A stretch of 64,000 nt of DNA, from contig NZ_JAFELM010000028.1 in the NCBI RefSeq assembly GCF_016890225.1, positions 124,001 to 188,000 of the forward strand, given 5' to 3'. Below, in pieces: positions 1-7,342 of this stretch. Source of the DNA: Bacillus suaedaesalsae (GTDB lineage Bacteria; Bacillota; Bacilli; Bacillales; SA4). The notes under the pieces are model-generated. The model worked only from the letters and a program-made list of their open reading frames with translations. It searched no databases and had not been told where the DNA came from. The translations under genes were made by a program, and so were the position numbers. How positions within the stretch are numbered: the first letter of the stretch is position 1; every line of letters starts with the position of its first letter.

Positions 1-326
1 TATTCTACAATCTCTTCGTCATTTCTTTCTGAGCTACTACCATACCAATATCTCTCATGTTCATCAATTTCATTAATTTTTCTTTTCCAATTTGACTCTG
101 GAATGACAACTTTTAAATCAAACTCAGGTGATTGTTTAATATAAAGGGAGAAATCGACCTTTCTAAAGTCATCCTTTTTAATGTTTTCTAAGCCGTGAGT
201 TCCGACTGAAAGTTACTCCTCATCTGTCAACTTTGTCACTTTTGCATCAATTGTAATTTGTGGTTCCTGCAAAGGGACACAACCAGTAAAAATAACAGTC
301 AGAATGAAAACAATCATATATTTCAT
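1..326 (-). pseudogene. Broken lipoprotein gene, runs off the window edge
   Basis: Reading from ATG at 326 gives a signal peptide with a lipobox (F-T-G-C, Cys16), so the intact protein would be a membrane-anchored lipoprotein. The frame is stopped by TAA at 213-215 (codon 38) but stays open beyond it to the window edge, with charged, protein-like content. The stop is TAA, so selenocysteine-type recoding is excluded; a nonsense mutation is the simple reading. The ATG overlaps the stop of the upstream membrane gene (ATGA, 323-326), so the two were translationally coupled. Function unknown. Confidence 0.6.
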
Positions 327-757
327 ACACGTTTAACTCTTTTTTCTAGTAAGCTATCAAGCAAAATATAGCCAAAAAGTAATCCTGTAATCGTCGTTAA
401 GTTTGAACTCGATACTTGAGCTAAATTAGCTGCAAAAGGCAAATAGTCACCGATTGCGGTATAGTACAAAACGGGAGAAACTGTCAAATAGAAGGCAGGT
501 AAACCGAACGTAAGCATTTTCTGCCAATGAAATTTCCAACTTATACTTCGTTTACGGATCAACTCTTTTACAATATTTGGTAGACCTAATAACATCCCCA
601 TAAAAATAGGAAACAACATGGAGAAGATCATATAGGGTATCAAATAATCAAACGTCTCCTTATAGCTCTTTTCTAATTGCAGTTGTATCTTCATACCAAT
701 TGCAAAGAAAGTCCATATGACAATTGCCCAAATTACATAATTTAATAATCCTTTCAT
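323..757 (-). CDS. Hypothetical membrane protein (144 aa)
   Basis: A small protein with about four hydrophobic segments (near residues 5-23, 40-60, 80-102 and 112-134) separated by short basic loops, so an integral membrane protein of the cytoplasmic membrane. A GAGAGGTG ribosome site lies six bases before the ATG. It ends by four-base overlap with the broken lipoprotein gene, so the pair forms one transcription unit. I do not recognise a family; nothing catalytic is visible. Confidence 0.65.
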   Translation of the reverse strand: MKGLLNYVIWAIVIWTFFAIGMKIQLQLEKSYKETFDYLIPYMIFSMLFPIFMGMLLGLPNIVKELIRKRSISWKFHWQKMLTFGLPAFYLTVSPVLYYTAIGDYLPFAANLAQVSSSNLTTITGLLFGYILLDSLLEKRVKRV

Positions 758-1095
758 ATAACACCTCTCAATGATCTATAGTTATTTTACGAAAGAATGT
801 AAAAATGGTTTCAATTTACTTTTTTCTCTTTATTTACCAAGTGAAAATTGAGGAAATAAATGATACCTCCATTATAACACCCATTACCTTCCAATTCAGA
901 ATTATTTCACAACTACAGAATCCTTTATCATGACGATTTTGGCTTGGTACTTTATAAACAAGCCATTTTATGGAGTTTATTTCACGGTGCAGTTAGCAAA
1001 AAAATAGCATTGACTTACACGAGTGCAAAAATTTGTTCACAAATTAACTTTTAGGTTATGATTATATTATATAAAACAAGCAGAGGAGATATCTT
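758..1095. other. Intergenic region, nothing coding seen
   Basis: AT-rich spacer between divergent genes. It must hold promoters for both the membrane-protein operon (minus) and the YitT-family gene (plus). A TTGACT at 1010-1015 resembles a -35 box, but no convincing -10 box sits 16-18 bases away, so no promoter is claimed. Confidence 0.4.
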
Positions 1096-1980
1096 ATGGT
1101 AGAGACAGAAATCCAAAAAAGACAACACCGCGGGCTATCTAAATTAAAAATTATACAACGTACAATTACGATCACAATCGGTGCTTTGTTAATGGCGGTT
1201 GGGCTTGAGATCTTCCTAGTTCCAAATCAAGTAATTGACGGTGGGGTAACAGGTATTTCTATCATGCTCTCCCACATTACAGGTATAAAACTTGGTATCT
1301 TTCTATTAATATTAAACCTTCCATTTGTCTATTTAGGATACAAACAGTTCGGAAAAACATTTGCGATTTCTACGATTTATGGAATTATTATGCTAGCGCT
1401 GTTCACAATGTTTCTCCACCCAGTCCCGCCTTTCACAGACGACATTCTACTTGCTACAATCTTCGGTGGTATATTTTTAGGTATTGGGGTTGGACTAGTT
1501 ATACGTAACGGGGGGGCACTGGACGGAACAGAAGTTCTTTCTATTGTTATTAGTAAAAAAGCCCCCTTTTCCGTTGGTGAAATTGTCATGTTCATTAACC
1601 TGTTTATTCTAAGTTCAGCAGGATTCGTATACTCATGGGATCGTGCGATGTATTCGATCTTAGCTTATGTTGTGGCTGCAAAGGCAATTGACATTGTCAT
1701 CACAGGTATGGAAGAGTCCAAATCAGTATGGATTATTAGTGATGTAGCTACAGAGCTTGGCGATGCAATCAATCATCGTCTTGGTCGTGGAGTTACCTAT
1801 TTAAATGGAGAAGGTGCATTCTCTGGAGAAGATAAGAAGGTCATTTTTTGTATAATTACACGACTAGAAGAATCAAAATTAAACACAATTGTGGATGAAA
1901 TTGATCCTTCTGCCTTCCTTGCAATTGCCGATATAGCTGAAGTACGTGGTGGACGATTTAAAAAGAGAGCAATCCACTAA
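1096..1980 (+). CDS. YitT family membrane protein (DUF161 + DUF2179)
   Basis: 294 residues, the usual length of the family. Five to six hydrophobic segments occupy roughly residues 20-205, including the glycine-rich stretch near residue 130. A soluble C-terminal domain of about 75 residues (DUF2179 type) ends with a basic tail. Start ATG is preceded by AGAGGAGAT. The gene stands alone and is followed by its own terminator. Family members are integral membrane proteins of unknown transport or regulatory role; Bacillus genomes carry several paralogues, so I give no specific symbol. Confidence 0.9.
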   Translation: MVETEIQKRQHRGLSKLKIIQRTITITIGALLMAVGLEIFLVPNQVIDGGVTGISIMLSHITGIKLGIFLLILNLPFVYLGYKQFGKTFAISTIYGIIMLALFTMFLHPVPPFTDDILLATIFGGIFLGIGVGLVIRNGGALDGTEVLSIVISKKAPFSVGEIVMFINLFILSSAGFVYSWDRAMYSILAYVVAAKAIDIVITGMEESKSVWIISDVATELGDAINHRLGRGVTYLNGEGAFSGEDKKVIFCIITRLEESKLNTIVDEIDPSAFLAIADIAEVRGGRFKKRAIH

Positions 1981-1983
1981 TAG

Positions 1984-2018
1984 AAGCCACCTCCCATCAT
2001 GAGAGGGGCTTATTTTTT
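1984..2018 (+). terminator. Rho-independent terminator of the yitT-family gene
   Basis: Directly after the stop codon, arms AAGCC-CCTC and GAGG-GGCTT form a hairpin (1984-2011) followed by TATTTTTTAT. Confidence 0.8.
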
Positions 2019-2173
2019 ATTTGATAAAAAGTATGCTATTCTTCCAAAAACCAGGCAAGCTAGTACTCCTTACACCACCCAACAACTATCCAAATTGTAT
2101 AAGTAATTCAATATCCTTAATGGAATACGAGAACACCACGTTTTTTTAATCTCTTTATTGAATCATATAAAAA

Positions 2174-2198
2174 AGCCTTACGATGATCGTAAGACTTT
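2174..2198 (-). terminator. Terminator after the 89-aa membrane gene
   Basis: Inverted repeat with arms CTTACGA/TCGTAAG. On the minus strand the hairpin is followed by a run of six T, as expected for a terminator of the gene ending at 2259. Confidence 0.75.
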
Positions 2199-2258
2199 GC
2201 GTATACATTCGATTATTCTTAATGAATTTCCTGCTAATTAACCTGAGGTCTAATTTAA

Positions 2259-2528
2259 CTATCTTCTTTGTGATTCCTGTCTTTTTTTGACTAAATGTCC
2301 TGACTGATTAACAAAGCTAACAATGATAATACCGAAAAACCATACTTGGAAGTATTCCATTTCAATTGTTAGTCCCCACAAATATAAAGGTACCAATATT
2401 GCTGCTGCACCTATAATCATCAACACTTTTTGAAACGTCTTTTCACGATCAAAAATCGTTGTAATTCCAATGGACATTAACATCGAGAAAATATATACAA
2501 GCACTAAATTCCCTATCATTTCTAACAC
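2259..2528 (-). CDS. Small hypothetical membrane protein (89 aa)
   Basis: Three hydrophobic segments (about residues 3-22, 34-52 and 60-77) and a basic C-terminus rich in Lys, Arg and Gln, so cytoplasmic end out of the membrane. It is a single gene followed by a terminator. The ribosome site is GGAGGTATTATTGTGTT before an early start; the exact start could be any of the first Met codons. No family recognised. Confidence 0.55.
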   Translation of the reverse strand: MLEMIGNLVLVYIFSMLMSIGITTIFDREKTFQKVLMIIGAAAILVPLYLWGLTIEMEYFQVWFFGIIIVSFVNQSGHLVKKRQESQRR

Positions 2529-2656
2529 AATAATACCTCCAATAATATATGCTACTTTTAGTATAGCATGTTATAGATATTTATTGGACTATTCGAGGTG
2601 GTTCCTTCTAGAATTACGGATAAATATGACAGATCCTAGCATCTTGTTCTTTTTAC

Positions 2657-3304
2657 TTACTTATCTCTCAAATCCGTATTTCCCCTAACAAATTCTATTA
2701 CTCTACCTAGTGAATCAATCTTAACACCAGTTAAATAACCAGAGTACGCTGCAGCTGTGTCAATATTCCACGAGTTGCTATTTTCGTCGTATGAGGGATT
2801 TCTACATGGAGTATGTCCAATAATTTGTAACTTCCCTATGTTCTTTAATCGACTTCGATTCCAAATTACACTGTATTCATCATCTTCAAGAAATGGATCC
2901 GAGGCTTCTTCTGCTATTCCGGCATGACTAATAAACAAATAATCATTTTCCCAGAATAACGGCAAGTCTTTCATCCATTTCACATCACTTTCACAATCAC
3001 GATTCGCCACTTCATATTGCCTTAAGGTTTCTTCGCCACATTGTCTTAACCAATTATGATTTGGTTCTTTCGTAAAGTGTTCGATCATTTCAAATTCGTG
3101 ATTTCCCCTTAAAAAGAATACCTTTTCCGAGAAATTGCCATGTAATTCTCTAGCGTACTCGACCATTTGTGGTGATTTTTTTCCACGATCAATTAAATCT
3201 CCTAGTTGAATAAGTATCTCTTCGTTGTGGTTCCAATGTTTTTCTAACATATTTTTAAACGTATGAAAACATCCGTGTATATCACCTATAATAAAATATC
3301 TCAT
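2657..3304 (-). CDS. Metallophosphoesterase family protein
   Basis: 215 residues with the calcineurin-like phosphoesterase signature: GDIHGC near the N-terminus, GDLIDRG at about 36, LRGNHE at about 65 and further metal-ligand His residues (SHAG about 127, GHTPC about 161). These bind two metal ions and hydrolyse phosphoester bonds. The order and spacing match bacterial Ser/Thr phosphatases and diadenosine-tetraphosphate hydrolases (PrpE/ApaH type); substrate cannot be told from sequence. It is a single-gene unit, cytoplasmic, with no signal peptide. Confidence 0.88.
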   Translation of the reverse strand: MRYFIIGDIHGCFHTFKNMLEKHWNHNEEILIQLGDLIDRGKKSPQMVEYARELHGNFSEKVFFLRGNHEFEMIEHFTKEPNHNWLRQCGEETLRQYEVANRDCESDVKWMKDLPLFWENDYLFISHAGIAEEASDPFLEDDEYSVIWNRSRLKNIGKLQIIGHTPCRNPSYDENSNSWNIDTAAAYSGYLTGVKIDSLGRVIEFVRGNTDLRDK

Positions 3305-3392
3305 CTATTTACTCCTATGTTACTCATATTTTCACCCTGTATTATAGAGCCTTAATTTTTAAAGAAGACCAAATCACAATGGTTTTGCCGGC

Positions 3393-4763
3393 CTATCCTA
3401 CTTCTTTCATCTCAACTGGTATAAACTTCTTTTTCTGAATATGAATTAATCTCCATGATAATCCTATTCCTGCAGCAAGAAGTCCTACCGTAAGTCCAAT
3501 CCAATAACCTGAAGCACCTAGATTCGTATATTCAGCTAATCCATAACCAACCGGCAGGCAAATCCCCCAATAAGCAATAAGTGTCATCACAAAAGCAATG
3601 TTTACATCTTTATAGCCCCGTAGTGCAGCTTGAGCAGTTGCTTGAATAGCATCGGATACTTGGAAAAACAGAGCATAAATTAAAAAGTGTGCTGTTAACC
3701 TGATTACTGCATCATCATTAGAGTAAAGGCTCGCTACTGTTTCACGGAATACTATAACCATTAATCCTGTAACAAGTGCAATGATGATTGATAGATTAAT
3801 TCCAAGCCAACTATACGTCTTCGCATCCTTATTCCGCCCTGCGCCAACTTCAAACCCGACTAATACGGTTAGGGACATTGAAATACTAATTGGAATCATA
3901 TATAAAAATGACACGATATTGAGCGCGGATTGATAGGCTGCAATTGTCGTAATGCTAAACTTACTAATTAAAATTGTAACCACAGCAAATATACTTGTTT
4001 CAAAGAACACAGATAACCCCATTGGAACCCCGATTTTCAAGATCTCCGTAGTTTTTGCCAATGAAAAATGTTTGAAATCCTCCAAATGAAAATGAGAGGA
4101 AAAGGGCTCTTGTGTTTTGATAATATAAAACGTAATTAAGGCAATAACCCAATACGTAATTGACGTCGCATAGCCTGCTCCAACACCGCCAAGCTCCGGC
4201 AATCCAAAGGCACCAAAAATCAGTCCATAGTTTAATAGAAAGTTAATTGGTAAGGATGATAGCAAAATCACCATGACTATACGTGTTTTTCCTAGCGCAT
4301 AAATAAAGGAACGAAGCACATTAAATATAAATAATGGAATCATTCCATAACTGAGACCAACTAAATAGTCAAAAGCTGTCTGTTGCACATGAGGGTCCAA
4401 ATTCAGCGTAGTTAATATTACATCAAGAAAAAACACACCAAGTATTATAATAATGACTGCGATAAAGAGTGCCAAATATACTCCATGAGTTACGATCGAA
4501 GATACTTCTATATTTTTCTTTTCACCGAAACGCTGTGCTGCAATTGGAGAAACAGCAAGTAAAATTCCACTCAACCCAATAAAAATCGGATTCCAAATCG
4601 ATGTTCCAATCGCTACTGCCGCTAAGTCAGAGGCATCATATCTTCCTGACATGATTGTATTAAAAAATACCATTGAAAACATTCCAAGCTGGGTGATTAA
4701 AATTGGTATTAACAGGACAAATATTTGCTTTAGTTTTTCGCTTTTCGTCAATGTTTGTTTCAT
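3393..4763 (-). CDS. MATE family efflux transporter
   Basis: 456 residues with about twelve membrane spans in two homologous halves (roughly residues 15-180 and 240-405), as in the multidrug and toxin extrusion family. Members export drugs or cationic compounds in exchange for Na+ or H+. The PNFLLNYGLIFG segment after the fifth helix and the conserved Gly/Pro pattern support the NorM/DinF-type assignment. It is transcribed alone, divergently from the thioredoxin-like gene. Substrate unknown. Confidence 0.92.
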   Translation of the reverse strand: MKQTLTKSEKLKQIFVLLIPILITQLGMFSMVFFNTIMSGRYDASDLAAVAIGTSIWNPIFIGLSGILLAVSPIAAQRFGEKKNIEVSSIVTHGVYLALFIAVIIIILGVFFLDVILTTLNLDPHVQQTAFDYLVGLSYGMIPLFIFNVLRSFIYALGKTRIVMVILLSSLPINFLLNYGLIFGAFGLPELGGVGAGYATSITYWVIALITFYIIKTQEPFSSHFHLEDFKHFSLAKTTEILKIGVPMGLSVFFETSIFAVVTILISKFSITTIAAYQSALNIVSFLYMIPISISMSLTVLVGFEVGAGRNKDAKTYSWLGINLSIIIALVTGLMVIVFRETVASLYSNDDAVIRLTAHFLIYALFFQVSDAIQATAQAALRGYKDVNIAFVMTLIAYWGICLPVGYGLAEYTNLGASGYWIGLTVGLLAAGIGLSWRLIHIQKKKFIPVEMKEVG

Positions 4764-4818
4764 AGATGTACTCCTGAAAATGTATTATTTTAAAAATATT
4801 CAGACAAAATATTTGTAA

Positions 4819-4847
4819 TTGTCTATACTTCCTCATAAACTTATAAC
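4819..4847 (+). promoter_or_regulatory. Sigma-A type promoter of the redoxin gene
   Basis: TTGTCT (4819-4824), a 17-base spacer and TATAAC (4842-4847), close to consensus, sit 20 bases upstream of the ATG and just before the AAAGGAGGTA ribosome site. The gene therefore still has good expression signals despite its internal TGA. Confidence 0.6.
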
Positions 4848-4866
4848 ATAAAAGGAGGTAATGTGA

Positions 4867-5631
4867 ATGTTACTAAAAAAAATCCCTAACTTTACCCTTA
4901 CTGACCTTCAAGGAAAGCCTTATTCCTTCGAAAAGCTACGTGGACAGAATACACTTATTTTTATGTGGTCATCTTGGTGACGATGTCGTCAGCAACTGTC
5001 AGGTTGGCAGAATTTTTATAATCAGTATAAAGATACAGGCTTTTCCCTTCTTTCTGTTGCAGTGGATCTTCAGGGTGCAGATGTAGTGAAACCATTTGTA
5101 CAAGATAAGACTTTTAGTACCGTCATTGATTCCGAAAATGTGTTGGCCAATTATTTCGGCTTTAAAGTTTTACCAAATGGTATTTTTATAGGTAAGGATT
5201 TATCCATTCGGTTTATCCATCAAGGATTCCACATAACGAACCCTGAACACGTTGAAGCTATTCGAAAGTTAATCTATGATGAAGCCGAAACACTTACCTT
5301 AGATCAAACTTATTATAATCCTGCACAACTTCTTACAGCTGTGGAAAAACAACTTGTAGAAACAAAATTCAAACTGGGACTTGAATATTTAAATAACGGA
5401 AAAAAAGAACTCGCTTTAAAGGAACTAGATGAAGCGTTACTAATTGATCCCGATAATTTTCTAATCCGCAAACAGCGATGGTATATTAGACACCCTGAAA
5501 AGTTTGCACCGACTATTGATATTGAATGGCAACAAGCAACGTTAGAACAAGAACGCATTCATGAAACTTCTTTAAATGGAGAGAACTGTGGTCCTGAAGG
5601 TTGCACTATTCCTGGTACGACAAAAGAGTGA
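4867..5631 (+). CDS. Redoxin/TlpA-like thioredoxin-fold protein with in-frame TGA at the active site (selenoprotein candidate)
   Basis: AAAGGAGG precedes ATG at 4867; the frame runs 254 codons with one stop, TGA at 4978-4980 (codon 38), exactly after MWSSW where this fold has its first redox Cys (WxSWC..CR). The next residues are R-C-R, giving U-x-C. Residues 1-130 look like a TlpA/redoxin domain (PNF-LTD-LQGK start, VPNG-like cis-Pro loop LPNGIF at about 108). Residues about 155-205 form one TPR-like helix pair, and the tail holds CGPEGC. There is no frameshift or second stop, and good promoter, ribosome site and terminator remain. Selenocysteine insertion fits the position and the downstream hairpin. 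A plain nonsense mutation is the alternative; then only a truncated piece from about 5062 would exist. Confidence 0.6.
4996..5010 (+). promoter_or_regulatory. Candidate bacterial SECIS hairpin
   Basis: CTGTC-AGGTT-GGCAG forms a five-pair stem (one G-T pair) with a five-base loop whose second and third bases are G. It starts 15 bases after the TGA; the loop lies 20-25 bases downstream. Known bacterial SECIS elements have a short stem with a G in the first two loop positions at this distance, and E. coli fdhF has an AGGUCU loop. The stem is short, so it may be chance. Confidence 0.45.
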
Positions 5632-5656
5632 GCGAGGTATACCCTCGCTCATTTTT
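5629..5656 (+). terminator. Bidirectional terminator between redoxin and DinB genes
   Basis: TGAGCGAGG (5629-5637) pairs with CCTCGCTCA (5643-5651) and is followed by TTTTT; the reverse strand also reads into T residues, so it can serve the convergent dinB-family gene. Confidence 0.8.
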
Positions 5657-6132
5657 CACTTATTTAGAACCATCTTTTTCATCGCTTTCATCTGACCAAG
5701 ATGATCTGCTTCATGATACATCATGAATGCGAATAAATCATCGTATGTTTTTAAATTAAAATATGGAAAATTAAACGGAAGCTCTTGCTCGAAGAAATCC
5801 GCTTCTAGTTCACGAATACGCGCTGTTTGTGCCTCTAATTGTTCAATAAGAACAGTCAATGAGGGAACGTCTTCTTCATTCCAGTCAGCAGGACTCGATC
5901 CCATTTCAAATAACGTTTTATAGTTTTCTGGTACAAAGGTTGTTTGTGTAGGAAAACCAAATAAAAACTTTTCACCTGTAGTCAAAACATGGCCAATATG
6001 CCAACGGAGATTGTTATTAAATCCGTTTGGCTTTGTATCTATAATACTATCATCCACATTTTTCACAAAATGCAGTAAAAAATCACGTGTTAATTGAAAT
6101 TGCTTTGGCATTACAATCACCATCTCCTTCAT
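5656..6132 (-). CDS. DinB family protein
   Basis: About 150-158 residues with the four-helix-bundle DinB pattern: His in RWHIGHV near residue 45-48 and a C-terminal YHEADHLGQM motif give the three His ligands of the family's metal site. Such proteins include thiol-dependent S-transferases (BstA/YfiT type); this one cannot be assigned a substrate. The start is uncertain: ATG at 6132 has GAGGATATGA upstream, whereas ATG at 6111 lies 12 bases after AAGGAG. Converges on the redoxin gene and shares its terminator. Confidence 0.8.
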   Translation of the reverse strand: MKEMVIVMPKQFQLTRDFLLHFVKNVDDSIIDTKPNGFNNNLRWHIGHVLTTGEKFLFGFPTQTTFVPENYKTLFEMGSSPADWNEEDVPSLTVLIEQLEAQTARIRELEADFFEQELPFNFPYFNLKTYDDLFAFMMYHEADHLGQMKAMKKMVLNK

Positions 6133-6330
6133 GAAATCATATCCTCTTCAACTATAATAAAATTAACTTTTTTTGTAAATTAAAATACATCTATTATTCT
6201 ATAAATGGAATTAAACAATACACCGTTACGGGTACGTATTTTCCGCGGGTCAGTAAGTCCCCCAGAATTAAGTACTACGAATACAATCAACCATTGATTC
6301 AAATCAACATCCACCTTTACTGTAGCCAAG

Positions 6331-6460
6331 AACAAAAGGCGCAAGCGCCCCGTTTAGCCCCGACAAGCAAATGTTCCGAAGAGAATAAAAGGGTGCACTT
6401 CCCTTTTCTTCTCTTCGGGTTATTTGACCTCAGGCGGGCTGGGCGCTGGAGCTGGATTCT
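6331..6460. repeat. GC-rich structured intergenic repeat (Bacillaceae type)
   Basis: Two nested inverted repeats: GCGCAAGCGCCCC near 6339 against GGGCGC near 6440, and an inner long stem CCGAAGAGAA...AAAAGGG with CCCTTTTCTTCTCTTCGG (about 6376-6418). It is far GC-richer than its surroundings, and the ending GGGCGCTGGAGCTGGAT is one I know as a recurrent intergenic element in Bacillus genomes. A 60-codon frame crossing it (6294-6476) is not a gene. Confidence 0.65.
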
Positions 6461-6520
6461 AACGCCCCACACATAGTTTTACAAAAGTGATTATTTTATA
6501 ATTTCCTAAACAAAAAAAAA

Positions 6521-6540
6521 GTGACTCTACACGAAGTCAC
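6521..6540 (-). terminator. Terminator of hmoA
   Basis: GTGACT and AGTCAC arms with an eight-base loop; on the minus strand the hairpin runs into nine T residues (6512-6520). Confidence 0.8.
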
Positions 6541-6550
6541 CTTGTTCACA

Positions 6551-6871
6551 TTATATTCTTGCTGTTTTCTCAGCCATTACTTCATATAAGCCACCTTCAG
6601 AACTAATGATATATTCAGGCTTAGGCTGTCCAATTTTAGCCTTATGTCCCGCTATATGAGCATCACTCTTCTCCCATTGCTTCCAATTCTGTTCTGATTC
6701 CCAACGGATTTGAATCACTACTTCTTCCTCTCCACGTCTTACCTTTTTGACAAGTACTGTCGTATCAATGAAGCCCTCTTGCTCTTCCAAAATTCCAGGC
6801 TTACTAAAACGTTCTACTACTTGATTTGAATAACCTTCTTGCACAACCATCTTTCTTAATTGAACAAACAT
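6551..6871 (-). CDS. hmoA: Haem-degrading monooxygenase HmoA
   Basis: 106 residues of the antibiotic-biosynthesis-monooxygenase (ABM) ferredoxin-like fold. The start MFVQLRKM, the RRGEEEVVIQIRWES block, and WKQWEKSDAHIAGHKA match Bacillus HmoA/IsdG-type haem oxygenase; the His in HIAGHK is the likely haem ligand region. It opens haem to release iron. The frame extends 18 codons upstream, but the Fur box lies in that stretch, so ATG at 6871, preceded by GGGGATGTTGAC, is the start. Single gene, iron-regulated, followed by a terminator. Confidence 0.88.
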   Translation of the reverse strand: MFVQLRKMVVQEGYSNQVVERFSKPGILEEQEGFIDTTVLVKKVRRGEEEVVIQIRWESEQNWKQWEKSDAHIAGHKAKIGQPKPEYIISSEGGLYEVMAEKTARI

Positions 6872-6910
6872 GTCAACATCCCCAATCCATTCATTTCTCC
6901 CATTATAGTT

Positions 6911-6929
6911 GATAATGATTATCATTGTC
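6911..6929 (-). promoter_or_regulatory. Fur box upstream of hmoA
   Basis: GATAATGATTATCATTGTC agrees with the classical 19-base Fur consensus (GATAATGATAATCATTATC) at 17 of 19 positions and lies 40 bases upstream of the hmoA ATG, so repression by Fur-Fe2+ is expected. Confidence 0.85.
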
Positions 6930-6949
6930 TATGAAAAAGCATAAAAAAA

Positions 6950-6987
6950 GAAAATCTGACAGTGTCAATCACTTTTTTCAGATTTTC
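6950..6987 (-). terminator. Terminator of the small Cys-rich gene
   Basis: GAAAATCTGA (6950-6959) pairs with TCAGATTTTC (6978-6987), followed on the minus strand by seven T. It directly abuts the TGA stop of the gene ending at 6988. Confidence 0.75.
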
Positions 6988-7137
6988 TCATTTATGACCG
7001 TCTTTCTTTTCATGTGCGTGAATATTTATTTCAATCTCCTTAATGATGGAGCCCGGACATGCGCAAGCTTCATCATCAATAAACCGTAAACAATGGGAAC
7101 AGTACCTTCTTTTATTCAAGGAAATCAACCCTTTCAT
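6988..7137 (-). CDS. Small Cys-containing hypothetical protein
   Basis: About 43-49 residues, soluble, with YCSHCLRF and CACPG, which give two C-x-C/C-x-x-C pairs and could bind a metal. The C-terminus has several His residues (IHAHEKKDGHK). Start uncertain: ATG at 7137, or TTG at 7119 which has AAAGGG nine bases upstream. It has its own terminator and lies upstream of the Fur-controlled hmoA, but no Fur site of its own was seen. Family not recognised. Confidence 0.45.
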   Translation of the reverse strand: MKGLISLNKRRYCSHCLRFIDDEACACPGSIIKEIEINIHAHEKKDGHK

Positions 7138-7342
7138 GTAAGATATATGCACTTTCCGTAGGATTTGTGAATAATGTAGCACATTGAATTCAAAATTCTT
7201 AGCGATTTATGATTCATTTCAGATTTATTCTTCTGTAGAAGATATTTATCGGCGATGATAAAAAAACCTAATTCAAAACAAAGCCATTTCTCCAACCTCT
7301 ATAACATTATATCTCTCGCATTTCATTTACAATTTTGTGTCA

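Noticed and set aside
1010-1038. Sigma-A promoter of the YitT-family gene
   Set aside because: TTGACT is present but no -10 hexamer at 16-18 bases; not convincing.
1377-1595. 72-codon antisense frame in the YitT gene
   Set aside because: Antisense shadow of a well-supported membrane protein gene with no ribosome site; many others like it were dropped too.
6294-6476. 60-codon frame through the GC-rich repeat
   Set aside because: It lies wholly in a structured repeat with no ribosome site.
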